Shown here piece by piece: positions 15,921-23,263 of a stretch of DNA of 41,458 bases (its first letter is position 1; each line of letters starts with the position of its first letter). The stretch is from the NCBI GenBank assembly GCA_024639335.1, contig JAHEIN010000008.1, positions 1 to 41,458 on the forward strand, written 5' to 3'. The notes beneath the pieces were generated by a model. The model was not told the DNA's origin, did not search any database, and saw only the letters and a program-made list of their open reading frames with translations. The translations under genes and the position numbers were made by a program. The DNA comes from a bacterium (GTDB lineage Bacteria > Actinomycetota > Acidimicrobiia > Spongiisociales > ZC4RG35).

Positions 15921-17548
15921 AGCTCGATGACCACCGGAAGGATCACTGGCTTCCTCGACAGCTCGGCGCGCAACACCCGCTGGGCGGCCTGCTTCACCGT
16001 TTGTTGAATCGCCGAGTGGTCATAGCTCCCGGCCCCCGATCGGTCCTGGACCGCCTGATGGACTGCCTGACCTGCCTTCTCCAGGATCCCTTCGGGCTCG
16101 CCCATGACCCCGTGGCTGTCCAGATCCGGTCCGTAGACGATCTCACCGGTCTCGTGCTTCACGGCGACCGTCACGACGACCACGCCTTCGTCGGCGAGAT
16201 GCCCGCGATCACGAAGCACGCCCTTCTGCACATCGCCGTAACTGTCGCCATCGAGGTAGACGTAGCCGGCGGGCACCGTACGCCGTTCCACCCGAGTCGT
16301 GTCGCCGTCGACGATCACTGCGTCACCGTCTTCGAGCACATCGACCCAGGGAACATCCATCATCCGAGCGAGCCGGGCGTGTGCCGCGAGGTGGCGGTAC
16401 TCACCGTGGACGGGAACGAATGCCTTGGGCCGCACCACATTGAGGAAAGTCAGGAGCTCCTCGCGGTTGGCGTGCCCGGAGACGTGCACGTTGGCGTTCC
16501 GACCGTGGAAGACGGTCGCACCCCGTTTGATCAGGCGGGAGATCACCTTCGAGACGGCCGTCTCGTTCCCAGGGATCGGAGTGGCACTGATGAGGATGGT
16601 GTCGCTGTCGGTCAGGTCGACGAACTTGTGCCTCCCCTGCGCCATGAGTGACAGTGCTGCGAACGGCTCGCCCTGGCTCCCGGTTGTGATCAGCAGCTGC
16701 TTCTGCTCTGGCAGCTTCATGAGGTCCTTGATGTCGACCACCGAGTCCTCCGGGAGATCGAGCACACCGAGCTCTCGGCCGACATCGGTGTTGCGATGCA
16801 TCGACCGACCGAAGAACGCCACCTTCCGGCCGGTCGAGATGCCGGCGTCGGCGATCTGCTGCACCCTGTGGACGTGTGAAGAGAAGCAAGCTGCGATCAC
16901 TCGTGCGGGACTGTCCCGGATGATGTCGCGAATCGGGTCCCCGAGGGAGGACTCCGACGGCACGAACCCCGGGTTCTCGGCGTTGGTGGAGTCGGAGAGC
17001 AACAAGCGGACGTCTCCGAGCTCGGCGAAGGCCGCCAGATCGGTTGGACGGCCATCGATCGGCGTCGGGTCCAGCTTGAAGTCGCCCGAATGGACGATGA
17101 TCCCCTCGGATGTGTCGAAGGCGATCGCCGACGCGTCGGGGACGGAGTGACTGACCGGGATCATCTTGAAGGTGAACGGACCGTGCTTGCGCCACTCGAG
17201 CTGTTCGACGGGATGGAGATGCGCTTCGATCCCCATCTCCTCGATCCGGCCGCGAGCCAGCTCCAGGGTCAACTTCGTTCCATAGACCGGCACGTTGATG
17301 TCCCTCAGGAAATAGGCGAGGGCACCGATGTGATCCTCATGTCCATGGGTGAGGGCGACGAACTCGACATCCCCTGCCCGTTCGGTCATCCAGCTCCAGT
17401 CGGCGAACACCAGGTCCACGCCGAGCATGTCCTCTTCGGGGAACATCAGGCCGCAGTCGATCAGGGCGAGTTTCCCGTCGATCTCGATGGCGGCGGAGTT
17501 CCGCCCGATCTCACCGAGACCACCGAGGAAGGTGATACGAACACTCAT
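15917..17548 (-). CDS. rnj: Ribonuclease J (543 aa)
   Basis: A metallo-beta-lactamase/beta-CASP nuclease of RNA decay and maturation. The metal site motif HGHEDHIGAL is intact, with ISHSVPDASAIA, HSGDFKLDPTP, STNAENPG, the beta-CASP HRVQQI region, SGHANREELL and PVHGEYRHLAAHA. The C-terminal domain ends with the VRRAELSRKPVILPVVIEL-like tail of the family. The start is the ATG at 17548 (MSVRITFLGGLGEIG); the longer track ORF only reads antisense-quality sequence upstream. It is the middle gene of dapA-rnj-lipoprotein, an association also seen in mycobacteria. Confidence 0.95.
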   Translation of the reverse strand: MSVRITFLGGLGEIGRNSAAIEIDGKLALIDCGLMFPEEDMLGVDLVFADWSWMTERAGDVEFVALTHGHEDHIGALAYFLRDINVPVYGTKLTLELARGRIEEMGIEAHLHPVEQLEWRKHGPFTFKMIPVSHSVPDASAIAFDTSEGIIVHSGDFKLDPTPIDGRPTDLAAFAELGDVRLLLSDSTNAENPGFVPSESSLGDPIRDIIRDSPARVIAACFSSHVHRVQQIADAGISTGRKVAFFGRSMHRNTDVGRELGVLDLPEDSVVDIKDLMKLPEQKQLLITTGSQGEPFAALSLMAQGRHKFVDLTDSDTILISATPIPGNETAVSKVISRLIKRGATVFHGRNANVHVSGHANREELLTFLNVVRPKAFVPVHGEYRHLAAHARLARMMDVPWVDVLEDGDAVIVDGDTTRVERRTVPAGYVYLDGDSYGDVQKGVLRDRGHLADEGVVVVTVAVKHETGEIVYGPDLDSHGVMGEPEGILEKAGQAVHQAVQDRSGAGSYDHSAIQQTVKQAAQRVLRAELSRKPVILPVVIEL

Positions 17549-17583
17549 TGAATCTCCAGAGCTAGCTTCGGATGTCGCCGTGG

Positions 17584-18468
17584 TCAGGCGGTGGCGTCTT
17601 GCAGGGCTGCCAGTGCAGCCCCCACACCTTCGACGGTCGAACCGAGCGCCTCGGCGAGTGGGAGGCGAGGCGCACCCACCGGCCCCCAGTACTTCGAAAG
17701 CGCAGCCTTGACAGGTGCGGGATTCGATTCGACGAACAGCGCAGAACACAACGGCAACAGCAGGTGGTGCAGCCTACGTGCCTCGGAGAGATTCCCCGCA
17801 TGCATCGCACCGACCATCGCCGCGACCTGCTTGCCGGCGAGGTGACTGACGACCGACACGACACCGACGGCGCCGACCGCCATCATCGGCATCGTGTAGG
17901 AATCCTGCCCCGAGTACACGGGCAGCCCGGGGGCCGTCGCCACGGTGTCCGACGTGTGATCGATGTCCATGACGGCATCCTTGACTGCGACGATGTTGTC
18001 GTGTCCTGCGAGTTCGGCGAGCGTCGCTACCTCGATCAGGCGACCCGTCCGGCCGGGGATGTTGTAGAGCATCACCGGGACATCGGTAGCGTCGGCGATC
18101 GCCGTGAAATGCGCGATGAGACCGCGCTGCTCGGGCTTCGAGTAGTACGGAGTGACGGCCACCAGGCCGTTGGCTCCGGCGTCGGCGGCCCGCTTGCTGA
18201 GCTCGACCGACTTGGCGGTGTCGTAGGTCCCGGATCCGATGAGGATCTGTACCGAGTCGCCCACCGCCCGGCGTACCGAGTGGACGAGACCGATCTTCTC
18301 GTCATCGGTCAGGGTCGGCGACTCACCGGTGGTCCCCGCCACGAACACTGCGTCGGATCCGTTCTCGACGAGATGCCGCGAAAGGCGGGCCAGTGAATCT
18401 TCGTCGACCCGGCCGTCGCCTGTGAACGGCGTGATCATCGCCGTCACAACCCGTCCGAAGGGAGTCAT
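17584..18468 (-). CDS. dapA: 4-hydroxy-tetrahydrodipicolinate synthase (294 aa)
   Basis: Condenses pyruvate with aspartate semialdehyde in the lysine/diaminopimelate pathway. TIM-barrel landmarks are FVAGTTGESPTLTDDEK, TPYYSKPEQRGL, MLYNIPGRTG (catalytic Tyr) and NIVAVKDA (Schiff-base Lys). The 294-aa length is standard. A GAGGA Shine-Dalgarno sequence precedes the ATG. The rnj gene follows after 35 bases. dapB, the next enzyme, lies 2 kb away in the same orientation. Confidence 0.96.
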   Translation of the reverse strand: MTPFGRVVTAMITPFTGDGRVDEDSLARLSRHLVENGSDAVFVAGTTGESPTLTDDEKIGLVHSVRRAVGDSVQILIGSGTYDTAKSVELSKRAADAGANGLVAVTPYYSKPEQRGLIAHFTAIADATDVPVMLYNIPGRTGRLIEVATLAELAGHDNIVAVKDAVMDIDHTSDTVATAPGLPVYSGQDSYTMPMMAVGAVGVVSVVSHLAGKQVAAMVGAMHAGNLSEARRLHHLLLPLCSALFVESNPAPVKAALSKYWGPVGAPRLPLAEALGSTVEGVGAALAALQDATA

Positions 18469-18498
18469 GGGGTCCTCGTTCTCTCTCGACTCGAAAGA

Positions 18499-18504
18499 AG
18501 CTTA
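18499..18504 (-). promoter_or_regulatory. -10 box TAAGCT of dapA, with a short leader
   Basis: TAAGCT lies 30 bases before the dapA ATG, leaving room for a leader of roughly 20-25 bases that contains GAGGA. This is one of the few leadered starts in the window. Confidence 0.45.
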
Positions 18505-18562
18505 CCCACCGGCCGGAAGCCCTCCGGCGTTGACGACGCCCAGAGTTGGTGTCGTCCACGAG

Positions 18563-18568
18563 TACATT
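18563..18568 (+). promoter_or_regulatory. -10 box TACATT of the thioredoxin/TPR gene (leaderless)
   Basis: TACATT, seven bases (TGTGTGC), then the ATG at 18576. Confidence 0.6.
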
Positions 18569-18575
18569 TGTGTGC

Positions 18576-19406
18576 ATGGTTTCAAGCGTGATGGATGTCA
18601 CATCCGAAGACTTCGCAACGACGGTTCTCCAGACGTCACACCAGATCCCGGTGGTCGTCGATCTCTGGGCGGAGTGGTGCGGGCCGTGCAAGGTACTGGG
18701 CCCGGTGCTCGAGAGGGCAGCCGGGGAGGGCGGCGGACGGTGGATGCTCGCCAAACTCGACGTCGATCAGAACCCTGAGCTCGCCCAACAGTTCGGCGTG
18801 CAGGGCATCCCCACGGTCGTTGCCTTCAAGGACGGAGAGGAGGTCGACAGGTTCACGGGGGCACTTCCGGAGGCGCAGGTCAGAGCCTTCATCGAGCGTC
18901 TCCTGCCATCGGAGCTCGACCTGGCCACCGTCGAGGGCGACGCAGCCCTCGACGCCGGGGACGAAGAGAAGGCGGCGGAGATCTATCGAACGGTGCTCGC
19001 CTCGGATCCGACCCATCAGGACGCCGGCCTCTCCCTCGCCGGATTGCTCCTCGAGGACGACGATCGCCAGGGAGCGCTCGACGTGCTCGGCCGCCTCGCC
19101 CCGACCGAAGCCGTCAAGCAGCTCCAGGCCTACGCCCGCTTGGGAAGCGAGAGCGTCGAGCTCGGGGCACTCGAGGCCGCGGCTGCGACCGGAGGGCCGG
19201 GTGATCGTCTTGCGCTCGGTCGAGGCCAGGCGGCTTCTGGAGAGTCGGAGTCGGCGATCGCAACGCTGATGGGCGTGATCGGCGAGCGAACGGAACCCGA
19301 ATCCGACGAGGCGCGGGCGACGCTGCTCGATGTGTTCGAGTTGCTCGGAAACGAGAACCCCGCGGTGGCCGACGCTCGTCGGCGACTGGCAAACGGGCTG
19401 TACTGA
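18576..19406 (+). CDS. Thioredoxin-TPR fusion, YbbN/CnoX-like co-chaperone (276 aa)
   Basis: Residues 5-110 are a thioredoxin fold with an intact WCGPCK active site (Cys35, Cys38) and the cis-proline segment GIPTVVAFKDGEEV. Residues ~120-276 are helical TPR-like repeats (EKAAEIYRTVLASDPTHQDA, LSLAGLLLEDDDRQGALDVL). This matches the YbbN/CnoX family, which protects and hands over clients to chaperones; retention of both cysteines implies redox activity. The start at 18576 is set by the TACATT box, not the track's GTG at 18546. The gene is divergent from dapA. Confidence 0.9.
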   Translation: MVSSVMDVTSEDFATTVLQTSHQIPVVVDLWAEWCGPCKVLGPVLERAAGEGGGRWMLAKLDVDQNPELAQQFGVQGIPTVVAFKDGEEVDRFTGALPEAQVRAFIERLLPSELDLATVEGDAALDAGDEEKAAEIYRTVLASDPTHQDAGLSLAGLLLEDDDRQGALDVLGRLAPTEAVKQLQAYARLGSESVELGALEAAAATGGPGDRLALGRGQAASGESESAIATLMGVIGERTEPESDEARATLLDVFELLGNENPAVADARRRLANGLY

Positions 19407-19438
19407 ACTCCGAATCCCGAGAAGCGACCTGCGCTGCC

Positions 19439-19444
19439 TACGCT
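19439..19444 (+). promoter_or_regulatory. -10 box TACGCT of the cyclophilin gene, with a short leader
   Basis: TACGCT is followed by 28 bases that include a GAGGA Shine-Dalgarno sequence (19461-19465) seven bases before the ATG at 19473, so this start looks leadered. Confidence 0.45.
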
Positions 19445-19472
19445 GTTGGCTGCCCACCGTGAGGACCCAGAA

Positions 19473-19982
19473 ATGGCGAAGAGCTACGACTCCGCACCCG
19501 ACCTGACCATCGACCTCTCGAAGTCGTATTCGGCGAAGGTCGAGACCAGCCTCGGCGACATCGAGATCGACCTGCTCGCCGAGCGGTCGCCATTGACCGT
19601 CAACAACTTCGTGTTCCTGGCCCGCGAAGGGTTCTACGACGATGTCATCTTTCATCGGGTGATCGCCGGGTTCATGATCCAGGGTGGTGACCCGACCGGT
19701 ACCGGGCGCGGCGGGCCGGGGTATCGGTTCCGTGACGAGACCGAAGGCAACGGCGACTACAGCCGTGGGACGGTGGCGATGGCCAACGCCGGGCCGAACA
19801 CCAACGGCAGCCAGTTCTTCATCTGCCACGGGGACGCCCCGCTCCCCCACAGCTACACGATCTTCGGCAAGGTGACCTCGGGCCTGGAAACGGTGGACGC
19901 CATCGCCGCGCTCGACACCGATCGCTCCGATCGCCCCAAGACCGACGCCACCATGAAGAGCGTCACGATCACCGAGAGCTGA
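19473..19982 (+). CDS. Cyclophilin-type peptidyl-prolyl cis-trans isomerase (169 aa)
   Basis: A cytoplasmic single-domain cyclophilin with no signal peptide. Family motifs are present in order: VNNFVFLAREGFYDDVIFHRVI with the catalytic Arg, GFMIQGGDPTGTG, GTVAMANAGPNTNGSQFFI and the TIFGKVTSGLETVDAI strand. The ATG at 19473 (MAKSYDSAPD) is preferred to the track's TTG at 19446 because of the GAGGA sequence upstream. The small membrane protein gene begins 13 bases after its stop. Confidence 0.95.
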   Translation: MAKSYDSAPDLTIDLSKSYSAKVETSLGDIEIDLLAERSPLTVNNFVFLAREGFYDDVIFHRVIAGFMIQGGDPTGTGRGGPGYRFRDETEGNGDYSRGTVAMANAGPNTNGSQFFICHGDAPLPHSYTIFGKVTSGLETVDAIAALDTDRSDRPKTDATMKSVTITES

Positions 19983-19995
19983 TTCCGTCCCCGCC

Positions 19996-20373
19996 GTGAC
20001 GGAGCAAGAGGAAGGCTTCGGGTGTCGACCCACTGCGATCGCGCTGGGACTGATCGTGGCGTTTGTCGTGATCGCTGCGACCGCCGGGGTTTCGCTGGCT
20101 CTGGGAGACGGCTGCGATGGGATCTGCGAGACGGCCGGGTTCACGCTCTACGCAGCGGCACTGCCGGTATCGGCCCTCTTCGCCTTCTTCGCCGGAGAAC
20201 TGCCGGTTGCCTGGCCGCTCGACACGACCTTCTGGGTCATCACCGCCTTTGTCATCGGCCGATATGCCGAACGCCGACGGATGACGGTTCCGGCAGTGGC
20301 GATACGGGCGATCGCGGTCGCCTTGGCATACGGCTTCCTGATCGCGCTCTTCCTCGAGTCCGTTGAAGCCTGA
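19996..20373 (+). CDS. Small membrane protein of unknown function (125 aa)
   Basis: Three to four hydrophobic segments are visible: IALGLIVAFVVIAATAGVSLAL; FTLYAAALPVSALFAFFAGEL; FWVITAFVIGRYA; and AIAVALAYGFLIALFLES. The first loop holds a Cys pair (GDGCDGICE), and the third and fourth segments are separated by basic RYAERRRMT. The reading frame shows strong G/C third positions, so it is coding. No family recognised. The GTG start is 13 bases after the cyclophilin stop, suggesting co-transcription. Its TGA lies two bases from the convergent dapB stop. Confidence 0.75.
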   Translation: MTEQEEGFGCRPTAIALGLIVAFVVIAATAGVSLALGDGCDGICETAGFTLYAAALPVSALFAFFAGELPVAWPLDTTFWVITAFVIGRYAERRRMTVPAVAIRAIAVALAYGFLIALFLESVEA

Positions 20374-20375
20374 GC

Positions 20376-21125
20376 TCAGATCCCGAGCGCAGCCTCCAGC
20401 CCGACCTCGACACCAGACACGTCGACGACGTGGCGGACCGCCGCCAGCACGCCTGGCATGAACGAGGCACGATCGGTGGAGTCGTGCCTGATCGTGAGTA
20501 CTTCGCCGAGGTTGCCCATGACGACCTCCTGGTGTGCCAGCAGGCCTGGGAGCCGAACCGAATGAATCGGGACGTCGGCGACCGATCCACCCCGGACGCC
20601 GGCCGTGCTCTCGGTCGACTCGGTGCGCCGGACCTGGTCGGGGTTGGCTGCGCCGATGCGCTCTGCGGTGGACATCGCCGTCCCCGAGGGGGCGTCGGCC
20701 TTCTGGTCGTGATGCAGCTCGATGATCTCGGTGGCTCGGAAGTAGGGCGCAGCCACCTCGGCGAAGCGCATCATCAGCACCGCGCCGAGCGAGAAATTCG
20801 GCACGATCAGACACCCCAGCTCTTCCGGCCAGAACGACTCGACGTCGCCTTTGGAAACACCCGATGTGCCCACGACCACGTGACATCCCAGCTCGGCCCA
20901 TTGTCGAATGTTTCCGATCGCCACGTCAGGAAGCGTCGATTCCACGACGACGTCGGCGGCGGCGCAGACCTGCGAGTCGTCGGAGACGGCGAGCCCGGCG
21001 ATCGTCTCGGAGGAATGCCCCGGGCCGTAGAGCGCCACGAGCTCGAGGTCGGCAGTGTCAGTGACCGCCTCGGCGATCAATCTGCCCATCCGGCCTGATG
21101 CACCAGAGATCGCCACATTGATCAT
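20376..21125 (-). CDS. dapB: 4-hydroxy-tetrahydrodipicolinate reductase (249 aa)
   Basis: Reduces the DapA product with NAD(P)H. The Rossmann motif ISGASGRMGRL is at the N-terminus, and VGTSG and PNFSLGAVLM follow. The substrate site ELHHDQKADAPSGTA (His138/139, Lys142) is fully conserved. Length matches the family (about 245-270). The ATG overlaps the stop of the M16 peptidase gene as ATGA. Confidence 0.96.
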   Translation of the reverse strand: MINVAISGASGRMGRLIAEAVTDTADLELVALYGPGHSSETIAGLAVSDDSQVCAAADVVVESTLPDVAIGNIRQWAELGCHVVVGTSGVSKGDVESFWPEELGCLIVPNFSLGAVLMMRFAEVAAPYFRATEIIELHHDQKADAPSGTAMSTAERIGAANPDQVRRTESTESTAGVRGGSVADVPIHSVRLPGLLAHQEVVMGNLGEVLTIRHDSTDRASFMPGVLAAVRHVVDVSGVEVGLEAALGI

Positions 21126-22372
21126 CGCAGGTGCTTCTCGAGATCGGCGGCATCGAACGGGCCGACCGCGCCGATGAGCTTCGGACCGGAAAGCACGGTC
21201 TCGGCCACGTTTCTGATGTCATCCAACGTCACTGCCTCGACACGTTCGATTCGCTCGTCGACGCTGAGGTGATCGAAGCCGATGAGTTCGGCCCTGCCGA
21301 GACGGACCATCCGGCTCGAGGCGTCCTCCATCGCAAGCGCCAGACTCCCCCGCATCGCTCCACGGGCTCGCTCGAGCTCATCCTCGGTTATCCCATTCGA
21401 GATGACCGACTCCAGTTCCTGGTGGATCAGTTCGAGCACGGTGTCGATCTGATCAGGCGTGGTTCCTGCGTAGACACCCCACGTTCCGGCATCGGCATAG
21501 GAGGTCTTGAACGAATACACCGAATAGGTGAGGCCCCGTTCCTCGCGAATCGAGGTGAACAGTCGCGATGACATGCCGCCACCCAGCACCAGATTGAGCA
21601 CGTCGAACGCCCAGCGTCGATCGTCCGCCCGGTCGATGCCCGAGCCGCCGATGATCACATGAGCGGCCTCGGTGTCCCGCTCGACCAGCCGTATCTTCTC
21701 GGGAGGATGGATCGTGGCGAACTCGTGGTCGAGCGGATCCCCGGACCAGTCGCCGAACAACGCCCCGACCTGGCCGACGACATCGTCGTGATCGACCGAA
21801 CCTGCCAGCGCAACGACGACGGACCCTGCTCCATACCGCCGTTTCCAATAGCCGTGGATGTCGTCTCGCGTCATGCCTCGGATCGACTCGCGAGTCCCCA
21901 AGACGGGTGCCTCGAGCGGGTGCCCCTCGAACACCGAGGCCATGAACAGTTCGAACGCGACATCCGATGGATCGTCTTCGGCCATGTTGATCTCTTCGAT
22001 CACCACCTGCCGTTCGGCATCGATCTCCCTTGCCCGAAAGGCGGGCCTCTGGAGCATCTCGGCAAGCATGCCGAGACCGTCCGGGAGATCCTCGTCGAGC
22101 AGCCGTGCCCAGAAACAGGTGTGGTCTTTGCTGGTGAAGGCGTTGGACTCGGCACCCATCGCATCGAATCGTTCAGAGATCTGGCGTGCCGAGAGATCGT
22201 CGGAGCCCTTGAACAGAAGGTGCTCGAGAAAGTGGGAGGCGCCGGCCTCGTTGGCGTCCTCGTCGCGGGTGCCGGTGTCTATCCAGCATCCAACGGCCAC
22301 CGACCGGATGCCTGGCATGTTCTCGGTGATGACCCGCAACCCGTTCGGGAGCGTGGTGAGCTGGTAGTGCAT
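21122..22372 (-). CDS. M16-family zinc metallopeptidase, processing-protease-like (416 aa)
   Basis: The inverted zinc motif HFLEH (His47, Glu50, His51) is intact, with the downstream glutamate in VIEEINMAEDDPSD, so this is an active-type subunit. The M16 repeat is followed by the partner-like domain with GGGMSSRLFTSIREERGLTYSVYS, the conserved R/Y region of the family. The start at 22372 (MHYQLTTLPNG) is set by the TACCAT box; the track's longer ORF is not needed. Association with dapB is common in actinobacteria. Its natural substrate is unknown. Confidence 0.93.
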   Translation of the reverse strand: MHYQLTTLPNGLRVITENMPGIRSVAVGCWIDTGTRDEDANEAGASHFLEHLLFKGSDDLSARQISERFDAMGAESNAFTSKDHTCFWARLLDEDLPDGLGMLAEMLQRPAFRAREIDAERQVVIEEINMAEDDPSDVAFELFMASVFEGHPLEAPVLGTRESIRGMTRDDIHGYWKRRYGAGSVVVALAGSVDHDDVVGQVGALFGDWSGDPLDHEFATIHPPEKIRLVERDTEAAHVIIGGSGIDRADDRRWAFDVLNLVLGGGMSSRLFTSIREERGLTYSVYSFKTSYADAGTWGVYAGTTPDQIDTVLELIHQELESVISNGITEDELERARGAMRGSLALAMEDASSRMVRLGRAELIGFDHLSVDERIERVEAVTLDDIRNVAETVLSGPKLIGAVGPFDAADLEKHLR

Positions 22373-22379
22373 CGCCACC

Positions 22380-22385
22380 ATGGTA
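22380..22385 (-). promoter_or_regulatory. -10 box TACCAT of the M16-dapB operon (leaderless)
   Basis: TACCAT, seven bases (GGTGGCG), then the ATG at 22372. Confidence 0.6.
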
Positions 22386-22401
22386 CGGATCGCCAGAGGG
22401 A

Positions 22402-22420
22402 TACCGACAACGGATCGGTA
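22402..22420. promoter_or_regulatory. Possible operator dyad between divergent promoters
   Basis: TACCGA (22402-22407) and TCGGTA (22415-22420) form an inverted repeat with a 7-bp centre. The right arm overlaps the -10 box of the DUF4230 gene, so a bound protein would block it. Confidence 0.35.
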
Positions 22421-22424
22421 CCCT
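22419..22424 (+). promoter_or_regulatory. -10 box TACCCT of the DUF4230 gene (leaderless)
   Basis: TACCCT, seven bases (CTGGTGA), then the GTG at 22432, which argues for GTG as the true start. Confidence 0.55.
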
Positions 22425-22431
22425 CTGGTGA

Positions 22432-23157
22432 GTGACTCAACGAGAAGACACCGCGCCCGCCGATGATCAGCCGACTCCGGCGCCGAGGCAACGCACGGGC
22501 ATGGACCGCATCGGCAGGATGATCCTGATCGGGTTGGGGATCGCTGCACTGGTGTTGATCGGCTCGCTCGCATACATCGCCGGAAGGGCAGCCGAGACCG
22601 TGGCGGATCTGGGAGATCAGACGGCCGTCATCACCGGAGAAGGCGAGTTCACACGGCTCGGGCCGGTCACCGCCCAATCGCTCAGGGAGCTCTCCGAGCT
22701 GACCACGGTCGAAATCCTCCAGTACACCACCATCGAGAAGGGCGAAGACCGCGGGTGGTTGAACTGGGCGGCAGGGGATCAGATCTCGATGTTCGTGGTG
22801 GCTTCGATCGGCGCGGGTGTGGACCTGGCAGAGGTGACCGACGACGACATCCTCGCCGACCCCGAGACCGGACAGGCGGTCGTCCGCCTCCCGGCCGCAG
22901 ACATCACCTACATCGCCCCTGACACGGAGGCGACCCACGTCTACAACCGCCGAACCGGCGTGTTCACGAAGGGCAACCCCGATCTCGAGCGCTCCGCCCG
23001 GCTCGCGGCGGAGGAGGTCCTGTTGGTCCAGGCGCTCGACTCCGGCCTGCTGGAGCGGGCCGAGACGAGGGCGGTCACCGTCCTCGAAAGCCTGATTCGC
23101 AGCCTCGGTTACACCGATGTCACGGTGGTCGTCGAAGCTGACACCGCCAAGCGCTAG
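22432..23157 (+). CDS. DUF4230 membrane-anchored protein (241 aa)
   Basis: A hydrophilic Pro/Gln-rich N-terminus is followed by one helix (MILIGLGIAALVLIGSLAYIAG, residues ~30-52), so the rest probably lies outside the membrane. The body has the DUF4230 layout: LRELSELTTVEILQYTTIEKG, a long beta region with VRLPAADITYIAPDTEATHVYNR, then an amphipathic helical C-terminus (AEEVLLVQALDSGLLERAE) ending in a strand (VTVVVEAD). The function of the family is unknown. It is divergent from the M16 gene. Confidence 0.8.
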   Translation: MTQREDTAPADDQPTPAPRQRTGMDRIGRMILIGLGIAALVLIGSLAYIAGRAAETVADLGDQTAVITGEGEFTRLGPVTAQSLRELSELTTVEILQYTTIEKGEDRGWLNWAAGDQISMFVVASIGAGVDLAEVTDDDILADPETGQAVVRLPAADITYIAPDTEATHVYNRRTGVFTKGNPDLERSARLAAEEVLLVQALDSGLLERAETRAVTVLESLIRSLGYTDVTVVVEADTAKR

Positions 23158-23158
23158 G

Positions 23159-23193
23159 CGACATCCGACATGCGACATGCGAGATGCGCACAG
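23159..23193. repeat. 7-bp tandem repeat (CGACATG)n upstream of the VWA gene
   Basis: Five in-phase heptads: CGACATC CGACATG CGACATG CGAGATG CGCACAG. The array starts two bases after the DUF4230 stop codon. Confidence 0.7.
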
Positions 23194-23249
23194 CGGAGTG
23201 GGCAGAGCAGGTCGAACTCTACGAATCTCTCTGACTTGCGCCGGTGTGA

Positions 23250-23255
23250 GACAAT
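23250..23255 (+). promoter_or_regulatory. Possible -10 box GACAAT of the VWA-AAA operon
   Basis: GACAAT is eight bases before the ATG at 23264. It departs from TANNNT at its first base, so it is weaker than the other cases. Confidence 0.3.
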
Positions 23256-23263
23256 GGACACTT

